A DNA stretch of 62,372 bases, from the NCBI RefSeq assembly GCF_900239345.1, contig NZ_OESZ01000004.1, positions 1 to 62,372 of the forward strand. The letters run 5' to 3'. The notes under the pieces are model-generated. The model worked only from the letters and a program-made list of their open reading frames with translations. It was not told where the DNA came from and searched no databases. This document shows positions 34,955-43,705 of this stretch, one piece after another; position 1 is the stretch's first letter, and each line of letters starts with the position of its first letter. The position numbers were made by a program, and so were the translations under genes. This DNA is from Tenacibaculum dicentrarchi. Its GTDB lineage: Bacteria > Bacteroidota > Bacteroidia > Flavobacteriales > Flavobacteriaceae.

Positions 34955-35362
34955 TTATGTGGTTTGTAAACTTAATGCTTCTAAAATATAGTCAGGGCAG
35001 CGCATTGGTTTTTTTGTTTTCATATTGATAAAAGCCAAAACAGTACTTCCTGTGCAAATTAATTGCTTGTTTTGATTGGTAATTTCATATTCAAATTCAA
35101 TTTTAACAGCGGGTGTTTTTTTAATACTTGTTGTAATAATTAATTCGTCGTCATACAGTGCCGATTTTTTAAAATTACACAATAATGAAATAACAGGTAA
35201 CATAACACCATTCTCTTCCATAAATTTATAAGTAACTCCTGAAAAGCGTAGTAGTTCGGTACGGCCTATTTCAAAATACTGTGCATAATTACCATAATAT
35301 ACAACGCCCATCTGATCTGTTTCGGCATAACGAACACGAACTGTGGTTTTATTTTTTTTCAA
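34955..35362 (-). CDS. YbgC-like acyl-CoA thioesterase (4HBT fold)
   Basis: A hotdog-fold thioesterase, 135 residues. The family signature RVRYAETDQMGVVYYGNYAQYFE contains the catalytic Asp (D16) and the HG-like GNYAQYF segment. Relatives hydrolyse acyl-CoA or acyl-ACP; no partner gene here tells the substrate. It is divergent from dnaA. Confidence 0.88.
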   Translation of the reverse strand: MKKNKTTVRVRYAETDQMGVVYYGNYAQYFEIGRTELLRFSGVTYKFMEENGVMLPVISLLCNFKKSALYDDELIITTSIKKTPAVKIEFEYEITNQNKQLICTGSTVLAFINMKTKKPMRCPDYILEALSLQTT

Positions 35363-35446
35363 AGTGTGTTTTGTTTTAAATTTACACGAACGTTACGTAT
35401 AAAATAATTAAGAAGCAATAGGTACTGAATTTTTTTATCCTAAATT

Positions 35447-35455
35447 TTATTCACA
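35447..35455 (+). promoter_or_regulatory. single DnaA-box-like site upstream of dnaA
   Basis: TTATTCACA matches the relaxed consensus TTATnCACA, 89 bp upstream of the dnaA ATG. It could allow DnaA autoregulation. No cluster of further boxes or AT-rich unwinding repeats is visible, so I do not call an origin here. Confidence 0.35.
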
Positions 35456-35543
35456 TTTTTGCACTCTCGTACCAAGGCGAAATCCTCTTAGCCCTTACAA
35501 AAGAATAAAAATTAACAACTAAAATTGTTTTTAACCCAAATAA

Positions 35544-36968
35544 ATGACTAAAACTGCTGATTCAGTTTGGAAGGAATGCTTATCTTTTATAAAAGATAAC
35601 ATTAAACACCAAGCATATAAAACTTGGTTTGAGCCAATTAAACCTGTTAAATTAGCTGAAGAAGCTCTTACAGTTCAAGTGCCTAGTAAATTTTTTTACG
35701 AATGGCTAGAAGAGCATTATATTAAGTTATTAAGAGTTGCTTTGGTTAAAGAATTAGGGGCCGATGCTAGGTTAATTTATGATGTACGTTTAGAAAACAC
35801 CTATAGTAGTAACAGTCCTCAAATAGTTAAAATACCGAGTTCAAATCGGAAAGCGGTAAAATCGCCGAAAACTACTGTACCGACAGAGTCTAAAAGAGAG
35901 TTGAAAAATCCTTTTGTGATTCCTGGTTTACAAAAAGTTAAAATAGAGTCGCAATTAAACCCAAACTATAATTTTATCAATTATATAGAAGGTGATGCTA
36001 ACAGATTAGCTCGTTCGGCGGGTATGGCAGTAGCAAATAAACCTGGAGGAACGTCGTTTAACCCCTTATTGGTTTACGGTCCTGTAGGGTTAGGTAAAAC
36101 ACATTTAGTACAAGCAATTGGGGTTGAGGTAAAAGATAAATATCCTGATAAAACCGTTTTATATATTTCTTCGGAAAAATTTACCCAGCAATTTATTGAT
36201 TCGGTAAAGTCGAACACTAGAAATGACTTTATTCATTTTTATGAAATGGTCGATGTATTAATTATTGATGATATTCAGTTTCTATCTGGTAAAACAGGTA
36301 CACAAGAAGTATTTTTTCATATTTTTAATCATTTGCATCAAAATGGAAAACAGGTAATTTTAACTTCGGATAAAGCCCCTGTAGATATGCAAGATATTGA
36401 ATTGCGTTTATTGTCTCGTTTTAAATGGGGATTATCAGCCGAATTACAAGCACCTTCTTTTGAAACTCGTGTTTCAATACTTCATAATAAATTGTATCAA
36501 GATGGTGTTGAAATGCCTGAAGATGTAATTGAATATATCGCCAAAAATGTAAAGGCGAATGTTCGTGAATTAGAAGGGGTTATTATTTCTATGATTGCCC
36601 AAGCATCATTTAATAAAAGAGATTTTACTGTTAGCTTAGCAAGGGAAATTGTCGATAAATTTGTAAAAACAACCCAGCGAGAAATTTCAATTGATTATAT
36701 TCAAAGAGTTGTAGCTAAATATTTTGATATGGATGTAGCTATGTTACAGTCTAAAACACGTAAAAGACACATTGTTCAGGCGCGTCAATTAGCCATGTTT
36801 TTTGCAAAGCGTTTAACAAAGTTATCATTAGCGAGTATTGGAAGTCAAATAGGTAAAAGAGACCATGCTACGGTATTACACGCCTGTAAAACTGTTGATA
36901 ATTTAACAGAAACAGATAAGAAATTTAAAAAATACGTAGAGGAATTAACCGCTAAATTAACTTTTTAA
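35544..36968 (+). CDS. dnaA: chromosomal replication initiator DnaA
   Basis: Binds origin DNA and opens it for replication. The 474-residue protein has the N-terminal DnaB-interaction domain (SVWKECLSFIKDNI), a variable linker (about 95-130), the AAA+ domain with Walker A YGPVGLGKTHLVQA, Walker B VLIIDDIQFLSG and sensor motifs, and domain IV with the DNA-binding signature GKRDHATVLHACKTV. The length is normal. The neighbours are not the dnaN-recF set found in many other phyla, as is usual in this class. Confidence 0.97.
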   Translation: MTKTADSVWKECLSFIKDNIKHQAYKTWFEPIKPVKLAEEALTVQVPSKFFYEWLEEHYIKLLRVALVKELGADARLIYDVRLENTYSSNSPQIVKIPSSNRKAVKSPKTTVPTESKRELKNPFVIPGLQKVKIESQLNPNYNFINYIEGDANRLARSAGMAVANKPGGTSFNPLLVYGPVGLGKTHLVQAIGVEVKDKYPDKTVLYISSEKFTQQFIDSVKSNTRNDFIHFYEMVDVLIIDDIQFLSGKTGTQEVFFHIFNHLHQNGKQVILTSDKAPVDMQDIELRLLSRFKWGLSAELQAPSFETRVSILHNKLYQDGVEMPEDVIEYIAKNVKANVRELEGVIISMIAQASFNKRDFTVSLAREIVDKFVKTTQREISIDYIQRVVAKYFDMDVAMLQSKTRKRHIVQARQLAMFFAKRLTKLSLASIGSQIGKRDHATVLHACKTVDNLTETDKKFKKYVEELTAKLTF

Positions 36969-37023
36969 TAAAGCGATTCAGGTTAAAATATTTCTTCAAA
37001 ATAGGCAATTTAAAAAAGACAAA

Positions 37024-37728
37024 ATGAAAGGTAAATTATATTTAATACCAACAACATTAGGAGATACAGAGCCTTTAGAGGTAATGCCGATTTCTGTTAA
37101 AAAAGTAATAGAGCATCTTGATTTTTTTATTGTAGAAAATGAAAAATCAGCAAGAGGGTTTATTAAAAAGATTACGCCTAATAAATCGCAACCTTCTTTA
37201 GAGTTATTATTGTTAGACAAATATTCGAATGATATTGAAACACAAAATTATTTAGATGTTTGTGAAAAAGGTATTTCTATTGGATTATTATCAGATGCGG
37301 GTGTTCCTGCGGTTGCCGATCCGGGTGCAATGATTGTAAAATTAGCGCACGAAAAAGGCATTCAGGTAGTACCTTTAGTTGGTCCTTCATCTATTTTAAT
37401 GGCAATGATGGGTTCAGGAATGAATGGTCAGAGCTTTGCTTTTAATGGGTATTTACCTATTGATAAATCAGATAGAAAACGTGCAATTAAAGATTTAGAA
37501 AAGCTTTCTAGTGTTAAAAATCAATCACAAATTTTTATAGAAACGCCGTATCGAAATGAAAAAATGTTAGATGATTTAAGAAATGTTTTATCGGCAGATA
37601 CACGTGTTTGTGTTGCCTGCGATATTACACTTCCTTCAGAGTATATAAAAACCTTTACCGTTAAAGAATGGAAGCATATAAAAACAGATTTGCATAAACG
37701 CCCAACTATTTTTATTATTCATAAATAG
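37024..37728 (+). CDS. RsmI-like SAM-dependent methyltransferase (tetrapyrrole methylase fold)
   Basis: A class III methyltransferase related to RsmI, which 2'-O-methylates C1402 of 16S rRNA. In 234 residues: LYLIPTTLGDT at the N-terminus, SDAGVPAVADPGAMIV (the conserved GxPxxxDPG loop) and VVPLVGPSSILMAMMGSGM. It is shorter than E. coli RsmI (286) and lacks its C-terminal domain. Many Bacteroidota have this shorter form alongside a full RsmI, so the target may differ. It is 55 bp downstream of dnaA. Confidence 0.82.
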   Translation: MKGKLYLIPTTLGDTEPLEVMPISVKKVIEHLDFFIVENEKSARGFIKKITPNKSQPSLELLLLDKYSNDIETQNYLDVCEKGISIGLLSDAGVPAVADPGAMIVKLAHEKGIQVVPLVGPSSILMAMMGSGMNGQSFAFNGYLPIDKSDRKRAIKDLEKLSSVKNQSQIFIETPYRNEKMLDDLRNVLSADTRVCVACDITLPSEYIKTFTVKEWKHIKTDLHKRPTIFIIHK

Positions 37729-37747
37729 TAAGGTATAAATTATATAT

Positions 37748-37779
37748 AAAAAAGACAGCTATTAAAGCTGTCTTTTTTA
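37748..37779. terminator. bidirectional terminator between convergent genes
   Basis: Stem AAAAAGACAGCT / AGCTGTCTTTTT with a short loop, directly between the convergent methyltransferase and lysozyme-like genes. Confidence 0.88.
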
Positions 37780-37806
37780 GTTGATATAGATTTTTGTAAG
37801 ATGATG

Positions 37807-38397
37807 TTAAACACTAGCCTTTTTATTGGCGTTAATAGTTGATACATCATAGCCTGCAAATTTTTTGATATAAGATTTAATAGAGGTTCCAAAGGCATCT
37901 TTAAATTGAAAATGACCATTTGATCGTAAATATTTTTTAACGTTACCAGCCCCACCTAAATGCGCTGCTGCTAAAATACCAGATTCGGTAATTTTAGTAC
38001 CGTTTATGGTTTTTCCAACACTTCGTTTAATATCTTTTCTTAAAATCCATTTATTTACTTTACAGTAAGCGACAAATGCTTTTTCTTGTAATTCAGGTGT
38101 TTTAAGAAAATTCGTAGTATTGTAAATTTGAAATCTTTTTAAGGTTGATTTTCCAAATTGGTATTTACCTAAGTAGCCCAATTTATTTACAACTCTGTAT
38201 TTTCCTTGCGATTCTTTAAAAGCTACTGCTTCTTTAAAACCAACAAAGTTTCTTAATAAAAAAGGAACGTTAATTTCTTTAATAGAAGGTACGATTCTTT
38301 TTGGTATGTTTGTTGTTTTTTCGTTTTCAAATTTCGGGCTTGTAAAACTAGCTAGTAGTGCAAATCCTATAAATGTAAATCCTAAATACTTGATAAT
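37807..38397 (-). CDS. exported lysozyme/transglycosylase-like protein, apparent ATT start
   Basis: The conserved frame begins with a membrane or signal segment I-K-Y-L-G-F-T-F-I-G-F-A-L-L-A-S, then continues NFVGFKEAVAFKESQGKY, LGYLGKYQFGKSTLK and GILAAAHLGGAGNVKKYL. The FKES...GKYQ pattern with a candidate catalytic Glu resembles the lytic transglycosylase/lysozyme fold; relatives in flavobacteria are annotated as peptidoglycan-binding. No ATG, GTG or TTG precedes this segment: the in-frame stop is at 38401-38403 and only ATT (38395-38397) fits as a start, giving 196 residues. A TTG at 38181 would start inside the conserved domain and lose the signal. A purine-rich AGAAAG lies about 8 bp upstream of the ATT. 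Confidence 0.78.
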   Translation of the reverse strand: MIKYLGFTFIGFALLASFTSPKFENEKTTNIPKRIVPSIKEINVPFLLRNFVGFKEAVAFKESQGKYRVVNKLGYLGKYQFGKSTLKRFQIYNTTNFLKTPELQEKAFVAYCKVNKWILRKDIKRSVGKTINGTKITESGILAAAHLGGAGNVKKYLRSNGHFQFKDAFGTSIKSYIKKFAGYDVSTINANKKASV

Positions 38398-38518
38398 TAG
38401 TTATCTTTCTATTTTGCGGTTGCAAATGTACATTAATTTCACGAAACTAAAACTAAATTTTTTGTTATATTATTTATCGTGTTTTTTATATGGAAACAGC
38501 AAATGAGTGTTTTATAAA

Positions 38519-38552
38519 ATAAAAACAGGCTGCTAAAAGCAACCTGTTTTGT
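38519..38552 (-). terminator. terminator after the collagenase gene
   Basis: Stem AAAACAGG / CCTGTTTT with an additional inner TGCT/AGCA pair, followed on the minus strand by a T run; about 36 bp after the collagenase stop. Confidence 0.75.
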
Positions 38553-38587
38553 ATTTGTAATAAAAAATAATGTTTGTATTAAGTTTA

Positions 38588-41500
38588 TTATAAAACTATT
38601 TTTTTATTGATAGTTCCTAATTCTGAAATTATTTTTACTAAATAAACCCCTGCCGCTACTTTTGGTAAAGTAACAGTTGCTGTATTTTTTGAAATAATAT
38701 CTGTTGAAAATACTTGTTTTCCTTGTATCGAATAGATAATTACACTCGCTTTTTTAGCTTGTAAACCATTAACTGTTAGTGTTGTTTTAGATGATTTGTA
38801 AACAGTTAACTCGCTAAAATTAGCAGGTGTTTGAATACTAGCATCTAATTCTTTAGAGCTTGTATGAAGGTAAAATTGCCCAACTTGACTCGCATCAGTT
38901 GTTAAGGTTACGGTATAATTTTCTTTACCTAAATTGGTAAATGTATTGTTTTGTTTATCTTCTAAATAAATACTTATATTTTCAGGTAAATTCATTGATT
39001 CTGCTGAAAAAACCATCTTTTTTCCTGCCTTAGCCTTTAATCCGATAGGGACGATAGTGTTTTCTAAATCGTTTATAGGTAACGATTGAACCGCATAATT
39101 TTTACCGTTAGTATTACTTACTAATTGTGAGTAAAGGGCGTAATTAGTAGTTGTTCCTCCAAAAACAGAACCGTCATAACCATTATCAAAACCTTTGGTA
39201 ACACCATTAAGATAGTATAATTTAGTAGATTTTACCGTATTATTTTGATTTTCACGAACACTTAAATTGATTTGAGTTTTTGCCTGTCGTTGAAAAGTTG
39301 CTGATTGATGACTTTGATTTTCTTTGCTAAAAGTTACTTGAGTATTGGCATTAGCACTTACAAAAAATCCTTGTCCTGGTGCTATTTGATAATTTGCATC
39401 AGCAGCACCTAATTTTAAATCATAGCTATTGGTGTTTTGATTCCAAAGCCAAATAGTAGCTTCTGATAAAACAGTTCCTGTAGCGTTGTCTTTAAAGAAA
39501 TCACCAAGTTTTACATACGAAGTATAAGGGTTTCCGATTAAATTAAAATTATTTGCACCTTTTGTGATACTATAATTAACGGCTGTTGAATTGATACTTC
39601 CTGTAAAAACTAAATTAGCAGCATTTTTTAACTTAACAGAATATCCCTGTCCAGAAGTAATATTTCCTTTGCTTGTGTTTGATAAATAATTCCAAGCTGT
39701 TCCGTTATTTTTATAAGGAGCAAGCCCAATATTAGTTCCTGTTCCTGAAGCAAAAGTATTATTCTGATTTAATCTTTCAATAGTTTCATATTTTAAAGGC
39801 GATGCAACTAAATACCAATTGTCTGTAGGTAAATTTCTCGTATAAGTAACCGTTCCTGTTAATGCGGCATTGGCAATTAAAGTTGCTTCTGAAGCAATTG
39901 TAAGCGTTTTTACTTCGGTCGCTGTTGAAATTACAGGGTAGTTTGTTAATCCTGCAGGAATAATTACATCGTCATAATTTGTTGGAACAGTATTTGTATC
40001 CCAATTTTTAGCTTCTGCAAAATCGGTATTTGTACTTCCTGTCCAAGTAATTGTAGTTGCTTCAACACCTACAATTACTGAATAATCTTCAACTTCACCA
40101 AAATAAGTATCATTTCCACAAGCGAAAACTTCTTTATCATACCCGTAACGTACTCGCATTCTTGTAGCCCCTAAACTCGCATTTGAAGGTACTGTTACAC
40201 TTCCTATTTTAAAGGCACCTCTATGTGCAAAAATTTCTTCTTTTTCATCATCAAAATCACCATCTTGATTCCAGTCAATCCAAGCTTTTATACTATTTTT
40301 TTCCCAAGTAGAAATTTCTGTTTTAATGGCAATAGAATATGTTTTGTTTAAATTTACTTCTGCGGCATATGATGTATAATCAGAATACCTTTCATCATTA
40401 TAAATAAGATCTTCATGGTCTAAATTACTGAACTTAACCCTTTGTATTCCAGTTCCTTTTGAGTCAAAACTTGTACTGCAATAAGTAGTGCTACTTTTAG
40501 CATGAACTTTTATAAAATTATTTTTGGTTCTTATATTGTTACCACTTTTTGCACTTTTAACAGTTAAGGTTACCGCATGAGTTCCTGGAGTATCATAAAC
40601 TACTGTAGGGTTTTTTTCTGTACTTGTACTAGGTGTTCCTCCTGGAAAAGACCAGGTATATGAATTGATATATCCTATAGATTCATTGGTAAATTGAATA
40701 GTTCCGCCAACAATTGTTGAAGGTAAATCGCTTGAAAAATCAGCAATAGGAGCATCACTTATGGTAGCATCTCTTAAAGAACCTGTAATAACAAAGGTTG
40801 CATTTGAACCTGATACTTCTTTGTAATAACCGCCGATATAATCAAAATTATTAACTGTTGGGCTTGATTTTAATTGGGTCATTAAATCGTTTAATTCTGT
40901 TTCAAACTGTCCAGAATTTAAACTTCCTGTTACTTTAAATCGTCTAATCGAAGTAGAGGCGTCTAAGGTTACAGTAACATCTTTTGCCGTAATTGCTTCA
41001 AATTCGGTTTCAATATCAGCAATATTTCCTACGACAAAAAAGTCATCAACTTCCCAGGGGGTACGAACTTCCCACCAATTATTTTGATTAATAACTACAT
41101 TATTTAAGTATTTTAAGTAGTTTGCTTGTAAGGTGTAATCTGATTTTAATCGATTAATTTCAGTATCAAAAGCAGCAACATCATCAGCTCTAACAAGGTT
41201 GATAAGTTTTCTAGCAGTATTGATATCATTTTTAAACCAATATGACCATAACATATTTCCATATCTATAAAATTTAAAACCACCAGCATAACTAGCGTTT
41301 AAAACTTCATTTACAGTCATATATTCACTAGCACCTTCGTTTTTCACATTGCGACCTTGGCTTTCTCTAATTCTAACACCGTCATTATCGGTACTACCTG
41401 CAAAATGTTCAGCCATCCCTTCTTCAAACCAAATTAAACGTCCATCTTTATAAAAATCAGTTGAACCCCAAAAACCGTTTGCAATATAACGCCCTTGTAA

Positions 41501-42946
41501 ATAATGTACATATTCATGTCTGAATAGTTCCTCTAAGCTAAAAGTACTTTCTGCAAAAGTTCTTTGGTAGGTGTAAAAAGTAGCACCTCTTTCAATGTAC
41601 ATTCCACCGTTATTGGTCGCTAAACCGTTTAAAATTGTTTGCCAGTCATGGTAGTTTTTCATTGTACCATACACCACCATATTTAAGTTTACGTTAGGGT
41701 CACTAGCCACAGGTTCATCAGTTTCTAAAGCTCTAAAAAATTGTGTTTGTACTTGTTTCGAAGCGTAGTATAATTCTTGAACTGTTTTATAGTCTAACGG
41801 AGTTCTTACTTTTAAGCGTCCATCGTCAAAGGTAAAGGTATTAGGAAAAAGCATTGCTTCAACTTCGGCTGTTATGTCGTCCATATTTACACATAAGTTG
41901 TATTTCGCACAATTTCCTGATTTATTGATAGATTTAATAGATTTGTACCAGTTAGGCGTTAATCGCTCATAACTTTGTGCAATTTCTGCAATAAAAGGCT
42001 CTGTTTGATCTTTTAAAACATCTGAACTATCGGAAGTTCTAGTCATTTCTCCAATAGCGTTATTTACCATTAAAGCTAAATCTTCATTTTCATATCGTAA
42101 TTCAGTATCCATAGCTAAATCTGACAATAATTGTAGAAATTCAGGATCATTATTAAGTGATGCTTCGTATGCAACATCTACAGGTTGCATTCCTCTAAAC
42201 ATTAAAAAGAATATTCTGTTGTATGCGGTAATATATTTTGTTAGCATTTGTTGGTTATCAACAACATCTCTCCAAGTATCGTTTTCAGTTAAATTACGAA
42301 TGGCTGTTTTGACAACATCTAAGACAAAATCTTTATCTCTTATATCATTGTAATCACACATTATTAGGAATTCGTTTAAAACAGCTAGATTATATTCTGT
42401 ATTATCCCATAAATGAGAATTTGTAGAAAGGTATTTAATAGCATATTTATACGATTTTTTAGCATCAGTATTTAGTGCAATTTCTGATTGAAAAAACTCA
42501 TGATAACTTGCACAGTGTAAGTAGGTAACTAAACCAAGCATTCCGCTTGATTCGCTACCATCATAAGAGGCTGACATATTATATACAGCATCGGCAACAG
42601 CTTTTATATTGGAACTAGAAAATAAAGATCCACCGTATTGACCGTAGTCAAAAAGCGGTCTTAAATTGGTATCGTAATCGGTGGTTTCTTTTAGTTTAGC
42701 AACTAAGTTTTCGCCGCTATAAGATGCCCAACCAGCAAATGTATCAGGAGAATTTGCTCTAGACATTTTATTTGAGCTAGTATGTTTGCTATGACCTTTA
42801 TGATTATATCCTTTAGTACAGGCGACTGTTTCTTTTGCTTTAGATGTAGGAAGTGCAGGTGCTGCCTGTTGGCTAAAACCGTAAGAATAGCACAATACTA
42901 GTAGGGCTAAAAATTTTTTTTGAAGATTTTTTTTAGAAGAAATCAT
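38588..42946 (-). CDS. secreted M9-family collagenase with PKD, GEVED and T9SS sorting domains
   Basis: A predicted extracellular zinc collagenase of 1452 residues. After a signal peptide (ending near YGFSQQA) come the helical activator region and the peptidase domain. HEYVH supplies H477, E478 and H481, and the third ligand is E509 in WFEEGMAEHF, the same 28-residue spacing as clostridial collagenases. A PKD domain follows (about 730-820: PIADFSSDLPS...TYTWSFPGG-like), then a GEVED domain (about 830-960: AWIDWNQDGDFDDE, YFGEVEDYSV). From about residue 966 the TITWTGSTNTDF region is homologous to the end of the M43 protease, finishing in a type A T9SS sorting domain (GVYLVKIISELGTINKKIVL). 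It probably degrades collagen or gelatin outside the cell, a trait linked with tissue damage in fish-pathogenic relatives. It is monocistronic. Confidence 0.93.
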   Translation of the reverse strand: MISSKKNLQKKFLALLVLCYSYGFSQQAAPALPTSKAKETVACTKGYNHKGHSKHTSSNKMSRANSPDTFAGWASYSGENLVAKLKETTDYDTNLRPLFDYGQYGGSLFSSSNIKAVADAVYNMSASYDGSESSGMLGLVTYLHCASYHEFFQSEIALNTDAKKSYKYAIKYLSTNSHLWDNTEYNLAVLNEFLIMCDYNDIRDKDFVLDVVKTAIRNLTENDTWRDVVDNQQMLTKYITAYNRIFFLMFRGMQPVDVAYEASLNNDPEFLQLLSDLAMDTELRYENEDLALMVNNAIGEMTRTSDSSDVLKDQTEPFIAEIAQSYERLTPNWYKSIKSINKSGNCAKYNLCVNMDDITAEVEAMLFPNTFTFDDGRLKVRTPLDYKTVQELYYASKQVQTQFFRALETDEPVASDPNVNLNMVVYGTMKNYHDWQTILNGLATNNGGMYIERGATFYTYQRTFAESTFSLEELFRHEYVHYLQGRYIANGFWGSTDFYKDGRLIWFEEGMAEHFAGSTDNDGVRIRESQGRNVKNEGASEYMTVNEVLNASYAGGFKFYRYGNMLWSYWFKNDINTARKLINLVRADDVAAFDTEINRLKSDYTLQANYLKYLNNVVINQNNWWEVRTPWEVDDFFVVGNIADIETEFEAITAKDVTVTLDASTSIRRFKVTGSLNSGQFETELNDLMTQLKSSPTVNNFDYIGGYYKEVSGSNATFVITGSLRDATISDAPIADFSSDLPSTIVGGTIQFTNESIGYINSYTWSFPGGTPSTSTEKNPTVVYDTPGTHAVTLTVKSAKSGNNIRTKNNFIKVHAKSSTTYCSTSFDSKGTGIQRVKFSNLDHEDLIYNDERYSDYTSYAAEVNLNKTYSIAIKTEISTWEKNSIKAWIDWNQDGDFDDEKEEIFAHRGAFKIGSVTVPSNASLGATRMRVRYGYDKEVFACGNDTYFGEVEDYSVIVGVEATTITWTGSTNTDFAEAKNWDTNTVPTNYDDVIIPAGLTNYPVISTATEVKTLTIASEATLIANAALTGTVTYTRNLPTDNWYLVASPLKYETIERLNQNNTFASGTGTNIGLAPYKNNGTAWNYLSNTSKGNITSGQGYSVKLKNAANLVFTGSINSTAVNYSITKGANNFNLIGNPYTSYVKLGDFFKDNATGTVLSEATIWLWNQNTNSYDLKLGAADANYQIAPGQGFFVSANANTQVTFSKENQSHQSATFQRQAKTQINLSVRENQNNTVKSTKLYYLNGVTKGFDNGYDGSVFGGTTTNYALYSQLVSNTNGKNYAVQSLPINDLENTIVPIGLKAKAGKKMVFSAESMNLPENISIYLEDKQNNTFTNLGKENYTVTLTTDASQVGQFYLHTSSKELDASIQTPANFSELTVYKSSKTTLTVNGLQAKKASVIIYSIQGKQVFSTDIISKNTATVTLPKVAAGVYLVKIISELGTINKKIVL

Positions 42947-43253
42947 AAATTGAAAGGTATTTTAAAGAGTATTGATAAAAGGTATTTTATTTTGATGTAA
43001 ATTTAGTTTTAATATAATATTAACATTAATACAATATTATCTATATGTAATATTAAATTGTGTTTTTGCTATAAAAACGCAATAAAAAGAACTTATTTTG
43101 ATTGATTATTAATAAAATAGTGTTTAGTTTTAAGATTTTAATATTTTTTTTAAATAAAACACCCTGAAATTACTTAAAGTATTTCAGGGTGTTTTGGGTA
43201 TATGTAATTTTTATTTAATGTTTTGCTAACGTATAATTTGCGTTTGCAATTTT
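42947..43253. other. gap between the collagenase and the XRE regulator
   Basis: No coding sequence is seen on either strand. The part next to the collagenase is very AT-rich and should hold its promoter, though I find no perfect TAnnTTTG. The other end holds the terminator at 43157-43195. Confidence 0.6.
43157..43195 (-). terminator. terminator after the XRE regulator gene
   Basis: Arms AAAACACCCTGAAAT and ATTTCAGGGTGTTTT pair perfectly over 15 bp around a short loop, about 60 bp after the regulator stop codon. Confidence 0.88.
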
Positions 43254-43469
43254 TTAGAAAAAAGATGAAGGTTCAATATCTAGTACTTTACAAATATTTA
43301 AAAATCGATATAAATCTAACTTAGTTTTTCCTGTTTCTAGCTTGTAATACGCATTTTGACTCAGCCCAATTTTTTCTCCAAAATCCCATTGAGATAAGCC
43401 TGTTTTTAAGCGTTCTTTTTTTAATTTATTTAAAATTAAACTCATTTTAGTTTCTATTGAGTTTTTCAT
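43254..43469 (-). CDS. XRE-family helix-turn-helix regulator (71 aa)
   Basis: A one-domain DNA-binding protein of the Cro/C1 type. The HTH is LNKLKKERLKTGLSQWDFGE followed by KIGLSQNAYYKLETGKTKLD and the helical cap LYRFLNICKVLDIEPSSFF. Starts at 43469 or at the internal ATG 43445 (MSLIL) are both possible. It has no effector domain. It is divergent from the peptide-GLPGLI-barrel cluster, and a large palindrome lies 50 bp upstream of its start, which makes it the obvious candidate regulator of that cluster and of itself. That link is inference. Confidence 0.88.
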   Translation of the reverse strand: MKNSIETKMSLILNKLKKERLKTGLSQWDFGEKIGLSQNAYYKLETGKTKLDLYRFLNICKVLDIEPSSFF

Positions 43470-43518
43470 GTTTTTTTTATTTTAATTCAAAGTAAAGGTA
43501 TTATTATTATAAAAATAG

Positions 43519-43576
43519 CTTTTCCGATTAAGGGTTAACCCTATTTTTAAATAGGGTTAACCCTTAATCGGAAAAG
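43519..43576. promoter_or_regulatory. 58-nt perfect palindrome, candidate operator
   Basis: Two 28-nt arms are perfect reverse complements around a 2-nt centre. Each arm starts (or ends) with CTTTTCCGATTAAGGG or its complement, and each contains the 12-bp perfect palindrome AGGGTTAACCCT, at 43531-43542 and 43553-43564. So there are two identical two-fold sites inside a larger two-fold structure, between divergent promoters. A dimeric or tetrameric regulator site fits well; a terminator is less likely because neither strand has a terminal T run. Confidence 0.75.
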
Positions 43577-43612
43577 GAGTTAGATTATTTAGTTATAATG
43601 ATTCTAATTAAA

Positions 43613-43620
43613 TAGCTTTG
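43613..43620 (+). promoter_or_regulatory. -7 promoter element of the cysteine-peptide cluster
   Basis: TAGCTTTG matches TAnnTTTG. It is 37 bp downstream of the palindrome and 85 bp upstream of the peptide ATG, so a protein bound at the palindrome would sit just upstream of the -33 region. Confidence 0.45.
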
Positions 43621-43705
43621 TGGCACATTGCAATGTAGTGTGCAATCTTATGGTTGACTATAAATAATTCATAAGTTAAGTAAATATTTTATTAAATTTT
43701 AAATT

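Noticed and set aside
35363..35543. Replication origin next to dnaA
   Set aside because: Only one relaxed DnaA box (35447-35455) is visible; no box cluster, no unwinding repeats, and no dnaN, recF or gidA neighbours. Insufficient for an origin call.
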